Source: VBAS01 sp963773465 (GTDB lineage: Bacteria; Bacteroidota; Bacteroidia; Chitinophagales; Chitinophagaceae). Taken from it: a stretch of DNA of 64,000 nt. Below are positions 25,503-37,599 of this stretch, in pieces. Each line of letters begins with the position of its first letter. Position 1 is the stretch's first letter. The notes beneath the pieces are model-generated. The model saw only the letters and a list, made by a program, of their open reading frames with translations. It did not search any database and had not been told where the DNA came from. The stretch covers positions 744,001 through 808,000 of the forward strand of contig CAVZBF010000002.1 in NCBI GenBank assembly GCA_963773465.1. Direction: 5' to 3'. The position numbers and the translations under genes are program-made.

Positions 25503-27645
25503 TTATCTTACAAATGCCGCTGCTACTCCACCATCTACATTCAATATATTACCTGTTGATTTATTCAACAATCCGCCTACAAAAGCAAAACATGCATTGG
25601 CAATATCTTCCGGTAAAATTGTTTCATTCAACAATGTTCGTTTTGCATAATAAGCAGGCAATTCTTCCACTGTAATGCCATATGCTTTTGCACTTCCTTC
25701 TGCCCAGCCACCGCTCCAAATATTACTATCTGAAATCACAGCATCCGGGTTTACCGTGTTCACTCTGATTTTATCTGCACCCAATTCTGCAGCAATCAAG
25801 CGGCTCAAATGTGCCTGTGCTGCTTTTGCAGAACCATAGCCTGCATTGTTGGGTCCCGCAACAATGCATTTTTCGAAACAATATTTAAAATATCGCCACC
25901 AAAATTTTGTTTGCGCATTATTTCAACTCCTGTCTTGTGAAACAAGGAATTGTCCTTTTACCAATACATCATATAACTTGATCCCAATCTTCATCGTATG
26001 TTCTGTAATTGGTTTTGAAATACTGATACCTGCATTATTTACAACGATATCAACGCCACCAAAAGCCAAGCGCTGTCTGCATCAAATGCTTTTTCAATAG
26101 ATGTCTCATTGGTAACATCCAGCAATGCAGAAGCAACAATATCTTTGCCAAATTGTTTTTCAAATTCCTGTACAGCTCCTTCCAATCTTTCCTGCGTTAA
26201 TATCATTTAATAACAACACAGGCTCCTTCTTCTGCAAATTTTTTGGCGATGGCTTTACCAATGCCACCGGCACTGCCTGTTACCAATGCAATTCTTCCGC
26301 TCAATGGTTTTGGCTTTGGCATACGTTGCAGCTTTGCTTCTTCCAGCAACCAGTATTCAATATTAAATGCTTCCTGTCTTGGCAAAGAAGTATATTCAGA
26401 AATAGCTTCTGCACCTCGCATTACATTGATGGCATTAATATAAAATTCTGCAGCTACTCTTGCTGTTTGTTTATCTTTTGCAAAAGTGAACATACCAACA
26501 CCGGGATATAAGATCACACAGGGTTTGCATCACGCATAGCAGGACTGTTAGGATGTTTGCAGGTATTATAATAATCTGCATACATTTTTCTGTATGCTTC
26601 AAACTGCGGAGTCAATTTTTCTTTTACTGCAGTTACATCACTTACAGGTCTTCACTGCGGTGTTAAATTCAATACCAACGGAGTAATCTTGGTACGCAGA
26701 AAATGATCAGGACAACTGGTACCCAAAGGTGCCAAGTCTTGCCAAGATCATTTGAATTGATAAATTCCAACACACTTTCATCATCGGTAAAATGACCGAT
26801 CATCCTCCCCCTGAAGTTTGGATATGTGATGAACAAAATCCTCTTAATACCGGCGCAAGCTGCCGCTTTTTTTAACCGTTCTTCTTTTGGTAATGAATTT
26901 ATTTTTTGCTCCGCCAAATACCGGTCCTTTTTTTCCATAATTGTCTTCAAGATATTGAGCACAACGTTCAATAACTTCAAGTGTATTGATATAACTTTCA
27001 TAAGCAGTATCACCCCAGGTAAATAAACCATGCGAACCCAGCATGATACCACGGATACCAGGATTTTCATCAAGGCATTGTTTCAATTGCAATCCAAGAT
27101 CAAAACCAGGCCTTTGCCATTCTACCCAACCAATAGTTCCATTAAATAATTCCTCTGTAATTTTCTTCTCCATCTTTTGCTGCAGCAATGGCAATAGCTG
27201 CATCGGGATGCAAATGATCAATATGTTTAAAAGGAAGAAACCCATGCAAGGGTGTATCGATAGAAGGAGCTTTTGATGCAAGATCATAAATACAATGATT
27301 GAACAGTTCTACCATTTCATCTTCATGTTCGATACCGCGATAAACATTTTTCAAAGCTGCGTAACCGGTCTACATACAAAGCAGCAAGCCGCTTCTTTTC
27401 AATGTGCCCAGATCACCGCCACATCCTTTTACCCACATTACTTCTGTTTCTTTTCCTGTCAAAGGATCTTTTGCCATTGCTTTGCAGGAAGTATTTCCAC
27501 CGCCATAATTTGTCAGCCGCAGATCGGCACCCAATAAATTGGAACGATAAATCAACAAGGCCACTTCATCACCTGCCAGTTCAGCTGCTTTTGCTTCGTC
27601 CCACAAGTAACTTACATGTTTAAATTTTGTTGTTACTGTTGACAT
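25503..27645 (-). pseudogene. rhaD: Bifunctional rhamnulose-1-phosphate aldolase/L-lactaldehyde dehydrogenase, multiply frameshifted
   Basis: An N-terminal class II aldolase domain is fused to a C-terminal short-chain dehydrogenase; the full span of about 714 codons fits the family. Aldolase pieces: FKHVSYLWDEAKAAELAG, LTNYGGGNTSCK (zinc/phosphate site), KGCGGDLGTL, FKHIDHLHPDAAIAIAAAKDG (zinc His pair), GLFTWGDTAYESY. Dehydrogenase pieces: GRIALVTGSAGGIGKAIAKKFAEEGA (NAD loop) and DKIRVNTVNPDAVI, then ILNVDGGVAAAFVR at the end. These alternate between frames with at least five breaks. Products are DHAP and, after oxidation of L-lactaldehyde, L-lactate. Confidence 0.85.
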
Positions 27646-27675
27646 ATGATTAATTCTTTTATTTTGTTGTATCTT

Positions 27676-28769
27676 TTAATTTTTCATGACGATTATTTCC
27701 ATACCAACAATTATTACCGAAAGAATGATCGTAATAATTCCAACAGCAATTGTTCTTGCTGTTTTCTTACTTACTCCTTTCCATTCTTTTAACACGATCC
27801 CCACATATTTGCAACAGAATAATAAATGCCATATGCAATATCCATGAACTGGCGCCATTGCCCAATTTACTTTCGCCCATGCCATAGAAGAAGAATTGAA
27901 GAAACCATGTGGTACCGGCCAGTGCAGCAAAAAGATAATTGGTTACTAACGGTGTTTTTTTATTGGTATAATCGCCAAAAGTTTTATTACGTGCATTCAG
28001 GATCATACACCAGATAAAATTGGTGGTAAGCCCACCCCATAATAAAACCACATAGATAACATTGTTCCGGAATAAAAATTCTCCTTCACCGGGATTAGCT
28101 GCTTTCCACGCTTCATTTGCAACTACGCCCATTGATTGTCCGGCTTCCAATCCAAAATTGAAACAGGCACTTAAAACACCGGAAACAATGGAAACAAACA
28201 TACCCAGTGCCAAACTTGTATTCCGTCTTTACTTCCATTCCATGTGCATCAGTGCCTGCAGCCTGTCAATTGCTTTTCTTTCATCATCCCGCCTTTACCG
28301 CAAATAATAATTCCAATATACAAACGACAAGGCCAGCTAAAACAGTCAGTCCCCAGTTAGAACTTATCATTGCACTGAATGTATCCTTGCCTTCAACAGG
28401 AGAAAAATCATAATAGATAGAAGGTATCAATGCACCAAAGACCATACATAAACCAAGAATGATACTGCTGCCAAGCGAAACGCCAAGGTAACGGACACCA
28501 AGCCATAGGTTAATCCGCCGATGCCCCAGAGCACACCAAATAAATAAGTAATGGCCAGTACAGAACCGGAAGTTTGCTTTAATGATATCTGCAAAACCAG
28601 GAATGGTGAGATATGCGGCCAGCGGAGGAACAATAAGCCAGGAAAAAAGTCCGCCAACGATCCAATAACTTTCCCAATGCCAGCCTTTTACTTTTTTATA
28701 CGGTATATAAAAACTACCGGAGGCAAATCCACCGATAAAATGAAAAATAACTCCTAATATGACTTGCAT
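27676..28769 (-). pseudogene. rhaT: L-rhamnose/proton symporter, multiply frameshifted
   Basis: RhaT family membrane protein, about 364 codons (the usual size is near 344). In order across three frames: VILGVIFHFIGGFASGSFYIPYKKVKGWHWESYW, SGSVLAITYLFGVLWGIGGLTYG, RYLGVSLGSSIILGLCMVFGALIP, MFVSIVSGVLSACFNFGLEAGQ, FIWCMILNARNKTFGDY, and LKEWKGVSKKTARTIAVGIITIILSV at the C-terminus. At least four breaks. It is the first gene of the rhamnose operon and imports the sugar. Confidence 0.85.
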
Positions 28770-29234
28770 TCGTTTATCGTTTTATCAAAAGAAAATTGTT
28801 ATCTGTCTGTTTTAAAAATTCTAACCGGATAGGCTCAAGCCGTGGACCGTCTAAAAATAGTGATTCAAAATAAATTATACAGGAATGAAGTATTTTGGAA
28901 AAATAGTTCAACGACATGGCAGCGTTTTTAATTTGAAGTTCAGCAAGATATTTTTATTATCCTGCTTCAGCATCCTGTATTGTCCTGCTTGGATCGTTCG
29001 CTGGGCTGCAAGCTGTTATAAAGGAATTTATGTTTAAATTCTTTAAGAAAATGACCAGTGTTTCAGTTTGAAATAAAAATAAACCACGGAGACACAAAGA
29101 CACGGTGATACATGGAGTTTCTTTGTGTTTCTCCGTGCCTCCCTGCCTCCGTAGTAACCAAAACAAATTGGTACGCTACGAAAATAACGACCACGAGAAA
29201 ATTAATATCAGATCTATTTTCTGCGGGAATGCGG
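28770..29234. other. Intergenic region upstream of rhaT
   Basis: 465 bp between rhaT and the TIM-barrel protein gene. It should hold the promoter of the rhamnose operon, but no clear -33/-7 pair or operator was recognised and no adjacent regulator gene is present. A dispersed palindrome occupies 29083-29157; the rest shows nothing I can name. Confidence 0.5.
29083..29157. repeat. ACCACGGAGACAC inverted repeat, copy 1
   Basis: Left arm ACCACGGAGACACAAAGA, right side TTTCTTTGTGTTTCTCCGTG and CCTCCGTAGTAACC: a long imperfect hairpin. A second copy lies at 38916-38994. This type is scattered through intergenic DNA in Bacteroidota and other phyla. Confidence 0.75.
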
Positions 29235-30107
29235 CTAATTCAGTTTATTGATCTGTTCGTTGTAATATTTTACGGTTTGTATTACCGAAGGAAGATTGCT
29301 TGGCTGATCTTCCGCATCCCGTTCAATATAAATATGGCCTTTGAATCCTTGTTTTTTTAATTCCTGGAAAATAGCCGGGAAATCAACAACACCTGTTCCT
29401 ACCGGCACATCTTTTAATGACGGATCATTGTAAGCAGCAATATCTTTCAGATGGATAGCAATGATATGCCCGCTTAATTTTTTTACAGCATCCAAAGGAT
29501 TGACGCCGCTTTTTGGCCAATGACCAAGATCGGCACATACATAAAAATTTGGATGCCCTTTTATCGCCATCAATGTTGTATCTGTATCCCAATAATGGCT
29601 CACACCCTTCCAATGTTCATGAATAGCTACTTTGATTCCATATGTACCGGCGAGACTATCAATACCATCCCACATATTTAATGGCGGTTCGGTTGTTACA
29701 AATTCAACACCTAATTGCTTTGCAATATCAAATTGTTTTTTCCAGGAATTAATTGTTGAATCGCCGACAATATAAATCGATTCGCATGTTAAACCCTTTG
29801 CTGCGATCATTAATTTTAATTTTTCAATGCCATCAGGTGAGAGTTGCAGGATCATTGAATCTTTTAACTCCGGCCCTGCGCTGTGAAAAGTATTGGGTTC
29901 AATATATTTTATTCCTGCACTATCCACTTTATCTAATGACGCGGGAAAATTTACAGTATGAAAAGTCCATAACGCTGCTCCCAATTTCCAATCTTTAGCA
30001 TCAACGGCTACCGTTGTTTGTGATGTGTTGCTTTCTTCAGACGTATTGTTATTGCATGCAATAAGGAATATTGCAGCGCCGGCGAATAAACCAATTACAT
30101 TTTTCAT
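29235..30107 (-). CDS. Lipoprotein of the sugar phosphate isomerase/epimerase (TIM-barrel) family
   Basis: 290 residues. A lipobox (FLIACNNN, Cys18) anchors a xylose-isomerase-like TIM barrel: WKLGAALWTFHTVNFP, KVDSAGIKYIEPNTF, GLTCESIYIVGDS, KVAIHEHWKG, FYVCADLGHWPKSG, IIAIHLKDI and GHIYIERDAE, giving the usual Glu/Asp/His metal-binding residues at strand ends. Exported members of this family are common in Bacteroidota sugar-utilisation loci. It lies downstream of two rhamnosidases on the same strand. The actual substrate is unknown. Confidence 0.82.
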   Translation of the reverse strand: MKNVIGLFAGAAIFLIACNNNTSEESNTSQTTVAVDAKDWKLGAALWTFHTVNFPASLDKVDSAGIKYIEPNTFHSAGPELKDSMILQLSPDGIEKLKLMIAAKGLTCESIYIVGDSTINSWKKQFDIAKQLGVEFVTTEPPLNMWDGIDSLAGTYGIKVAIHEHWKGVSHYWDTDTTLMAIKGHPNFYVCADLGHWPKSGVNPLDAVKKLSGHIIAIHLKDIAAYNDPSLKDVPVGTGVVDFPAIFQELKKQGFKGHIYIERDAEDQPSNLPSVIQTVKYYNEQINKLN

Positions 30108-30124
30108 TCTATTGATATTAAAAG

Positions 30125-32520
30125 TTACAAGGTAAAATTATTCGTTCCGGGTTTCAATAAATAAGTTTTTCCTTTCCAAATAAACCGGCCGGGAATTTTT
30201 TCCGGCAGCGTGATCTCCACATTCCATTTTCCATTTACAAATTGATATTTCGCCAAAACAAAACCATTTGGATGCGGCATCTTTCCATTTACATTTTTAA
30301 GATCACCAAGATGCGGCTCAATCTTTATTTTTTTAAATCCCGGTGCATCTGTATCGATACCCAGCACCGTTCTGAAAAATTCAATATTCGGGCTTGATCC
30401 CCACGCATGACAATCAGAGCGGGCATTATCGATCTCCGAGATCTCTGCCCATGTCGTTAATCCCATGTCAATATTTTCTTTCCATTTATCCAGCCATTTT
30501 AAATAATCATTTCCCAAGCCCCGCTTTTGTCAATGCCATGTGGAGATAATATTTAAAATAAATTGAAGCCGGGGCTAACGACTTATCCGTAATTATTCTT
30601 TTCGCAAGATCAGTGGCAGCAGCTCCTTTGATCGTATTGGTAAGTATTGCCAATGTATTTGCATGTTGCGAATAACGGTCTTTATCTTTTGTGTCGGCAT
30701 ATAATTTTTTATCCGCATTCCAATAGTTGCGCTGAATGGTTTGCTGAAGTTGTATAGCTTTTTTTTGATATTCATTTGCAATAGCAGGCAAGCCAAGTTC
30801 CGATTCAAGTTTTGCCGCGACTTGCAATGCCCACAATAATTGAAAATCTAATAACGATGAACTTCCATCTTTTCCAATTGGCCCCACGCCACCGGGCCAT
30901 CCCGTTTTTCCTTCTACCCAATCGGTATAGATCCAATAAGGAACATTTCGCAACGAGCCTTCTGCATCCTGGTATTTACTAAAGAACCACAGCACATCCC
31001 TTGTTCCCTGTAATTTATCTTTTATAAACGAACTATCGCCACGATACATCCAGTAATCATTCACCATACCAATATACCAAAGTGAAAAAGTTGGAATTTG
31101 TTGCGGTGAAAAAGATGGATGGCGACTTAGTGTAATTCCTTCCGCCATTCGCGAATGATCCATTTGTGTGATCGCATTTCTTACCAACCGATCATCGCCG
31201 CTATTGTATAAGTGATACCAATGCCTGTATTCTTGTATCGCCGATATATTGCAATTGTTCATAGTAAGGACAATCCATATACGTTTCCCATGCACATGAT
31301 CTTGCGGTGCGCCATCCAACTTCAAATATCTTATCAAGTGTTTTATCATTTGCATTGAACGCTGCATTCAATTGAAAAGGATAGCCGGTGAACAAACTAT
31401 AGATGTCTTCGATGATCAATGGCTCATCCTTTGTGGTTATTTTAATCTCAACATAACGAAAGGTTCTCCAGTTAAGCGTACTGTAATACTGGTTATCTTT
31501 TCCATTAGAAATGATACTGTCTCTTCTTCCTGAAATAATTTTTCCTTCAACTTCGTTACGATTTCCTTTTTTAAAAGTTTTACCAGGGCCATCCGGCTTT
31601 TCCGTAAATAAAGCTTCTGCATAGGTAAGTAAGATACCTGCATCTTTTCCTTTGCTGAAATCCAATTCCGGATATGCATTTGTATAAAAAGATTGATCAA
31701 GCAAAAACGAGGCATGTGTATTTGCAGGGATAGTTATTGTTGCTTTAGCAGCAGGAAATCCAGCTGGAATTATAACACCTTCACTTCTTCTTACAGATGC
31801 AAAGCGTTGCACTCTTAATTCCATTGGCGGCAAGGTTGAAGGAACAAGCATCCATTCGGCAATATCAACTACTCCTTTTGGCGTAGCGCCGCGCCAGTGA
31901 ACTCTTACTGCATTGGGCCATGCATTATCATCAAAATTATTTTTCATCCATCCATCGGGCATTTTATTCATATCAACCAGTTCACCCGGGCCGGAAACAT
32001 AATAAGCACTGTAACCAATTCCTGTTATTGGTGTATAGCCAGGATTCTTAAAACATTTCCATGATGTATTTGTATTAATAATTTCTTCTTTGGTTGTATT
32101 GCCCTGAACCAAAAACCCGGTCCTGTTTGATATTTGTCCTTCCGGCCTGTATTCGCCTTCATTCCAAACGGTGGCGGTGATAATATTTGAACCATTGATA
32201 AGATAAGGAGCAATATCAACTGTTTCAAAATTCCAGTGAAAAAGATCGTTTCTTGCGGGACCAAGTGAAACAAATTTTTCATTAATAATTAAAACATAAC
32301 GATTATCTGCAGAAACATGAATGATAAAAGATTCCGGTTTTTCCGTCAACGAAATTTTTTTCCTGAAATAATATACGCCATACCCTTTTGCCGGTGCATC
32401 CGGAGCAGTGATCCAATGAGCGGACCACGTGTTTTTTAATAAAGATGGATTGATCGTTTGTGACTGCGCTCCAGCAAAACTTATTGTAAAGAAAATAAAA
32501 ACAACAAACCATTTTTTCAT
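30125..32520 (-). pseudogene. Secreted GH78-type alpha-L-rhamnosidase, two frameshifts
   Basis: Signal peptide (MKKWFVVFIFFTISFAGAQS), N-terminal beta domains (YYFRKKISLTEKPESFIIHVSADNRYVLIIN, WNEGEYRPEGQISNRTGF), then the six-hairpin catalytic barrel (CAWETYMDCPYYEQLQYIGDTR, with the family's acidic residues) and a C-terminal beta domain (GLTTWAEISEIDNARSDCHAWGSSPNIEFFRTVLGI). Breaks are near 31215 (before YNSGDDRL) and 30515 (TKAGLG|NDYLKW). Joined length is about 798 residues, a usual size. It would release terminal rhamnose from glycans outside the cytoplasm. Confidence 0.8.
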
Positions 32521-32529
32521 AGACAGATT

Positions 32530-35228
32530 TTACTTCGGTATTTCAAATTGATATTTGCCTGAGCCAATTTTCAATCCAATATAGCCGTTCTCGTTTGTCA
32601 CTTGTATATCTTTTGACAAAGGGGCTCCATTCTCTTTTATCATATCTGCATTGCTGACAGGCAAAAGAACTGTTGCTTTTGTATTGGCCGGGATTTCAAT
32701 ATCCAAAATAATTTTATTCCCGTCGATCTTCCATCCGCTGCTGGCTTTGCCATAATAAGTTTGCAAACTTGCCGATGCATTTGTTAATCCACCGCCGATA
32801 TGCGGCTTAATTCTTATATGCTTATATCCCGGTGCATCATCGTAAGTATCCAGCCCTGCAACAACCCGATACATCCAATCACCAATAGCACCATAAGCAT
32901 AGTGATTAAATGAATTCATAGATGCAGGTTCGAATGTGCTGTCAGGACGAATGCCATTCCATCTTTCCCAAATTGTAGTAGCGCCCATTTTTACCGGGTA
33001 TAACCATGAAGGATAAGTTTCCTGCATTAACAATGTAAATGCAATATCTGTTTTTCCAAACCGGCTAAGCACATGGCATAAATAGGGAGTTCCCAAAAAA
33101 CCGGTGGTAAGATGATTGCCATAACTTTTTATATTTTCTACCAATTTATCTGCTGCCTGCTGACGCAAATTTTCGGGCAACATATCAAAATTCAGTGCCA
33201 GCACATACGCAGTTTGTGTTCCCGAAATCAATCTTCCATTCGGCGTTACATATTCTTTTACAAATGCCTCTTTAATATTTTTTAGCAACTCATGTGTATT
33301 TTGCAACATCATCGCTTTTACCAAGTACTGTTGCCGTGTTGATCATTATCTGCACTGAGTTAGCAAAAAAACATTGAGCGATCATGTATTTATCCGTTAC
33401 CGCCGATCTTCCATCATTATCATCAAAAGGGCGAAAGAATAACCAGTCGCCAAAATGAAAGCCGGTGTTCCATAAATAATTCTTACTTGCTTTTTCCATA
33501 TAGCCAACCCAGGCTTTCATACTATTGTATTGGTTCTCCAAGATTTTTTTATCGCCATAGGCCAGATACATATTCCATGGAATGATGGTTGCCGCATCGG
33601 CCCAACCTGTAGAAGCACCGGCTCCTGCGCCAAGCACATTTGGAATAACAAAAGGCACACTGCCGTTTGGTTGCTGGTCTGCTTCCACATCTCGCAGCCA
33701 TTTTGCAAAAAAATTATTGACACCAAAATTGAATGCAGCTGTTCTTGAAAATGCCTGCGCATCACCGGTCCATCCAAGACGCTCATCTCTTTGCGGACAA
33801 TCAGTTGGCACATCCAGGAAATTTCCTTTTTGTCCCCATTGAATATTATGCTGCAGTTGATTCAGCAATGCATTTGATGAAGTAAATGTTCCTGTTGGTT
33901 TCATGTCTGAATACAATGCAACTGCTGTAAAGTTTTCCGGCTTTAATTTCCCCGGTCATCCTTCGATCTTTATATAACGGAATCCATAAAAAGTAAAATG
34001 TGGTTCAAATATTTCTTCTCCTTTGCCAGATAAAAAATAAGTTGCTGTTGCATTGGCCGCACGAAGATTATCAATATAAAAATTACCATGCTTTATCCAA
34101 CACTTCAGCATGACGGATCATTATCTTATCCCCGGCATTTCCTTTTGCTTTAACAATAACCCAACCCACAAGATTCTGCCCAAAGTCAATCACCTTTTCT
34201 CCTTTTGGCGTTGTAAATATTTTTACCGGCTTAAATGTTTCGTGTTTTTTTACCGGCTCGTTGTAAGTTGCCAGTAAATTATTATTCGGATAGGTTTGAA
34301 CTTTTACTCCAGACCATGATGCATCATTGTAATTTGCAGTTGACCAACCTGTTTTTTCCTCTCTTGCATCGATCGTTTCACCATGATAAATTTCCGAATA
34401 GCGAATGGACCCTGTTGATGACTTCCATGATTCATCTGAAATAATCGAGGCAGTTGTGCCATCAGAATAAGTAATATCGAGTTGAAATAAAACGCCGGTC
34501 TTTTTTCCATAGATATCTTTATTACCGGCCCATGCCAAAAATCCCCTGTACCATCCATTGCCAGTAATAATTCCAATGGCATTATTTCCATTGGCGAGCA
34601 GACTCGTTACATCATACACCTGGTACTGCAGTCTTTTGTTATAGCTTGTCCAACCCGGAGTCAAATAATAATCGCCAACTCTTTTTCCATTTATCTGCGC
34701 TTCGTACATGCCATGTGCCGTTATATATGCAGTGGCAGAAGTAATTTTTTTATTAGACGAAAATTGTTTTCTGAAATAGGTTGCCGGCCTGTTGATCGAG
34801 TCTTCAATAAAATCTGCTTCGATCCATTTTGCCTTCCAATCAGTGGCGTTAAAGAAAGCAGTTTGAAAGAATGCAGGCTCGCTCCATGGAGAGGGTTTAC
34901 CATTGTTATCCCACACTCTTACTTCCCACGTATATTTTTTTCCTGGTTGTAAAGCAGTACCGGCATAAGGAACATGCACAGACTGATCGGACATGATTTT
35001 GCCGCTCTTCCACATTGGGCTCTTGCCGCTGCTGACAACTATTTCATACGCCGTTTGCAACACATTTCTTTGATCACTTGTCAATTGCCAGGTGAAACGT
35101 GGTTGTTGTATGTCAATACCAATTGGGTTTGTTTGATTTTCTGTCAGCAGGTTTTGAAGTTTTACCTGGGCAGAAGTTATAATTGCGGCAAATACTAATA
35201 TGCAAAGAAGAAAACTGGTTTTTCTCAT
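32530..35228 (-). pseudogene. Secreted GH78 alpha-L-rhamnosidase, at least three frameshifts
   Basis: About 900 codons: signal peptide (MRKTSFLLCILVFAAIITSAQ), the N-terminal Bac_rhamnosid_N-like domains (LLTENQTNPIGIDIQQPRFTWQL, GMYEAQINGKRVGDYYLTPGWTSYNKRLQYQ), catalytic (alpha/alpha)6 barrel with PTDCPQRDERLGWTGDAQAF (acid residues in DERLGW/GD) and GDWLFFRPFDDNDGRSAVTDKYMIAQ, and the C-terminal domain (TIWERWNGIRPDS, SFNHYAYGAIGDWMYRVVAGL). Breaks are near 34090, 33958 and 33310. Motifs are textbook GH78, closer to the family core than the neighbouring rhamnosidase. Confidence 0.85.
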
Positions 35229-35380
35229 AACTGCAAGTGTTGAGTGATGATAAATAGATATTGCTAAAGATAGCAGATTATGGAGAAATGTGTTGAATTT
35301 AGGATTCGGGTGTCTGCCATCGGTCGTCTACATTTGTAAGGTATTTCGCATAAGACCATACACAAACAAAAAACATAATA

Positions 35381-35689
35381 ATGCCATCGATCCAGGTAAC
35401 TATTCATCACAAGCTTACGGAACACGAAGCAATGTCACGTATCAAACATTTACTTACCAAATTAAAACATGAGCATAAGAATAAGATATCTGAATCACAA
35501 GAAGAATGGCATGCGAGGCATGGCAAGTTTCATTTTGCCATGCAGGGATTTGCTCTTTCCGGCACAGTTGATCTTCATCCCGGAACGGTAGAAATACATG
35601 GCAAAATACCTTTTGCGCTCGCTTTATTCAGAGGTAAGATCAGAGAGGTTATAAAAGAAAAAGCAAATGAATTGCTTGTGGAAAATTAG
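35381..35689 (+). CDS. Polyhydroxyalkanoic acid system-like small protein
   Basis: 102 residues. The pattern IQVTIHHKLTEHEAMSRIKHLLTKLKHE, then FALSGTVDLHPGTVEIHGKIPFALALFRGKIREVI, matches the PHA_gran_rgn family (annotated 'polyhydroxyalkanoic acid system family protein'). Cytoplasmic, no signal peptide. The name reflects early genetics; no PHA synthesis genes are nearby, so function here is open. Single gene. Confidence 0.8.
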   Translation: MPSIQVTIHHKLTEHEAMSRIKHLLTKLKHEHKNKISESQEEWHARHGKFHFAMQGFALSGTVDLHPGTVEIHGKIPFALALFRGKIREVIKEKANELLVEN

Positions 35690-35787
35690 CGGGGAGTCCC
35701 TTTTAGTTTCACTAAGATGAACTAGTTTTTTGGGGAAGGAATGTATAATTTAATTCATAGCCCGGTGTCTCGCACCTTCTCCCATTT

Positions 35788-36501
35788 TTATTTTATCCTT
35801 TTCATCAAATTCTCTCTATAACTTCCACCAACGGGTATTTTATATTTGTTTATTGTTACCTGGTGAATTTCCATTGTATCAATATGCTGTAATCCTGCCA
35901 CAAACGATTTATGCACGCGGCAGAATTTTGATTCCGGCACGTATTCAAAAACTTCAGTCATATTTGCCCTCACCAAAACTCTTTTATCTTTTGTTTGAAA
36001 AGCAAGATAGTTTTCTTCTTTTTCTATAAACAGTATATCATGAATATTTACTTTATGCATTACCGGTCCGCTTTTCAATAAAACGAAATCATTAACGCTG
36101 CTTTGCTGTAACGGATTCGCAAGTATTGTTGCCTGTTGCTTGTTTTTAAGCTGTAGCAGTTCATTTGCTTTATTCACGGCTTTAATAAAACGGTCAAATT
36201 CGATTGGCTTAACGAGGTAATCAACTGCATTCAGATCATAACTTTCGACAGCATATTCGGAATAAGCAGTGGTAAAAATTACCAGGGGTCTTATTTCTAT
36301 CGATCTTAAAAATTGTATACCTGAAAGTTTCGGCATATTAATATCCAGGAAGACAAGGTCAACCTGCTCTTCCTGTAAAAAACCTATTGCCTTAAGCGGG
36401 TTGCGAAAAGTTTGACGCAAGTTGAGAAACGGCGTTTGCTCGGCATATCTTTTTAATACATCGATAGCATTCGGCTCATCATCTATGATTATACAATTCA
36501 T
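35788..36501 (-). CDS. LytTR-family response regulator
   Basis: 237 residues: receiver domain with acidic pair D7/D8, phospho-acceptor D53 (LVFLDINMPKLSG) and K near 105 (DYLVKPIEF), then a LytTR DNA-binding domain (HDILFIEKEENYLAFQTKDKRVLVRANMTEVFEYVPE, CRVHKSFVAGLQHID). It is translated right behind its LytS-type kinase; the kinase stop and this ATG are one base apart. The target genes are not evident. Confidence 0.92.
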   Translation of the reverse strand: MNCIIIDDEPNAIDVLKRYAEQTPFLNLRQTFRNPLKAIGFLQEEQVDLVFLDINMPKLSGIQFLRSIEIRPLVIFTTAYSEYAVESYDLNAVDYLVKPIEFDRFIKAVNKANELLQLKNKQQATILANPLQQSSVNDFVLLKSGPVMHKVNIHDILFIEKEENYLAFQTKDKRVLVRANMTEVFEYVPESKFCRVHKSFVAGLQHIDTMEIHQVTINKYKIPVGGSYRENLMKRIK

Positions 36502-36502
36502 A

Positions 36503-37427
36503 TCAGGATTCTAAATCAAGGTACACGGTAAAATTGTTACCGGTATTTGTAATAACTAATTTATGTTTTTCGGGATAGAGCAACGCTAATCTTCTTTTCA
36601 CATTTTCAAGACCAATGCCGCTATACTCTTTATACGCTAATAGACGAAGTCTCAGCAACCGGGTTTATACATTGGAAAATAATTTTATCGCCGGCCGCTT
36701 CGATCTCAATAGAGATGGTCGTCGTTTTTTCAATATCAACTCCATGCTTAAAAGCGTTTTCAATAAACGGCAGTAATATCATGGGCGCAATAAGAACTTT
36801 TGACAATTCTCCTTTTTCAGAGATATTAACAATCACTTCTTCCCTGGTGTACCGCAATTTTGCCAACGTAATATAATCGGTAATGTTTTTTATCTCCTTC
36901 TCCAGCGGTACTTTGGTTACTGTGCTGTCATAGAGCATATAGCGCATGAGCCCGGCTAATTTAGAAATGCCATTCGCCGTTTCTTCATCTTTGTTTTTTT
37001 GTGCAATTGAAAAAAGATTGTTCAGCGTATTAAAAAGAAAATGAGGATTGACCTGGGTTTTTAAAAATTTTAATTCCGTGCTCAATTGTGATTCTATCAA
37101 TTCTCTTTTTTGCCGTTCATTCCGGAAAGATTCACGGGTAAAAAAAATTGTAATGCTGATCAACGTGATGATAAGATAGATTACAAGTGTAAGCCAAAAA
37201 GCGGGAGACGGATGATCTACCATGTGGCTCACTGTAAAAACCCGGAACTGCCACGAAAGAACGATCTCAGTAATGAAAAAAATAACAAACAAACCTGTTA
37301 TACCAAGATAAACATACACAGGTTTTTTTGTTCTGAAAGTTGGCAACACCCAGCGCCATAAAATGAATATATAAATAAGCTTAGCTATTACTCCAACCCA
37401 CATCAGGTAAAGATACACAAGCAACAA
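36503..37427 (-). CDS. LytS-type sensor histidine kinase, 3' frameshift
   Basis: Four N-terminal membrane helices (to about residue 105) without a recognised sensor domain, then the HisKA_7TM/His_kinase signature LKTQVNPHFLFNTLNNLFSIAQ with the phospho-acceptor His, and an HATPase N-box (PMILLPFIENAFKHGV). The open frame stops at 36630, but the G-box and end (YKEYSGIGLENVKRRLALLYPEKHKLVITNT) follow in the next frame to a TGA at 36503-36505. One base change near 36643 rejoins them. About 308 residues. Confidence 0.87.
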
Positions 37428-37599
37428 AAGTCTTCTTGATTTTGTGTGGCGAATTTGCCGTGTTTAAGTCTCAATAACCGAAGTATGTGATCCGGCGGCC
37501 GATCACAAATAAGAACTCTTCCACACTTGTTTATTTCATTTCACCACAATTATTTCCCCGTCTTTGCAGAGTTAGATAATCTAGCAAAAAATTATAGTT

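Noticed and set aside
21199..28769. Programmed frameshifting in the rhamnose genes
   Set aside because: Breaks lie at many unrelated places without a common slippery site or downstream structure; errors or decay explain them better.
28957..29166. 69-residue minus-strand frame over the intergenic repeat
   Set aside because: It runs through a known type of palindrome and has no protein-like features.
35290..35472. 60-residue plus-strand frame before the PHA-like gene
   Set aside because: Overlaps the start of a recognised gene in another frame; no conserved pattern.
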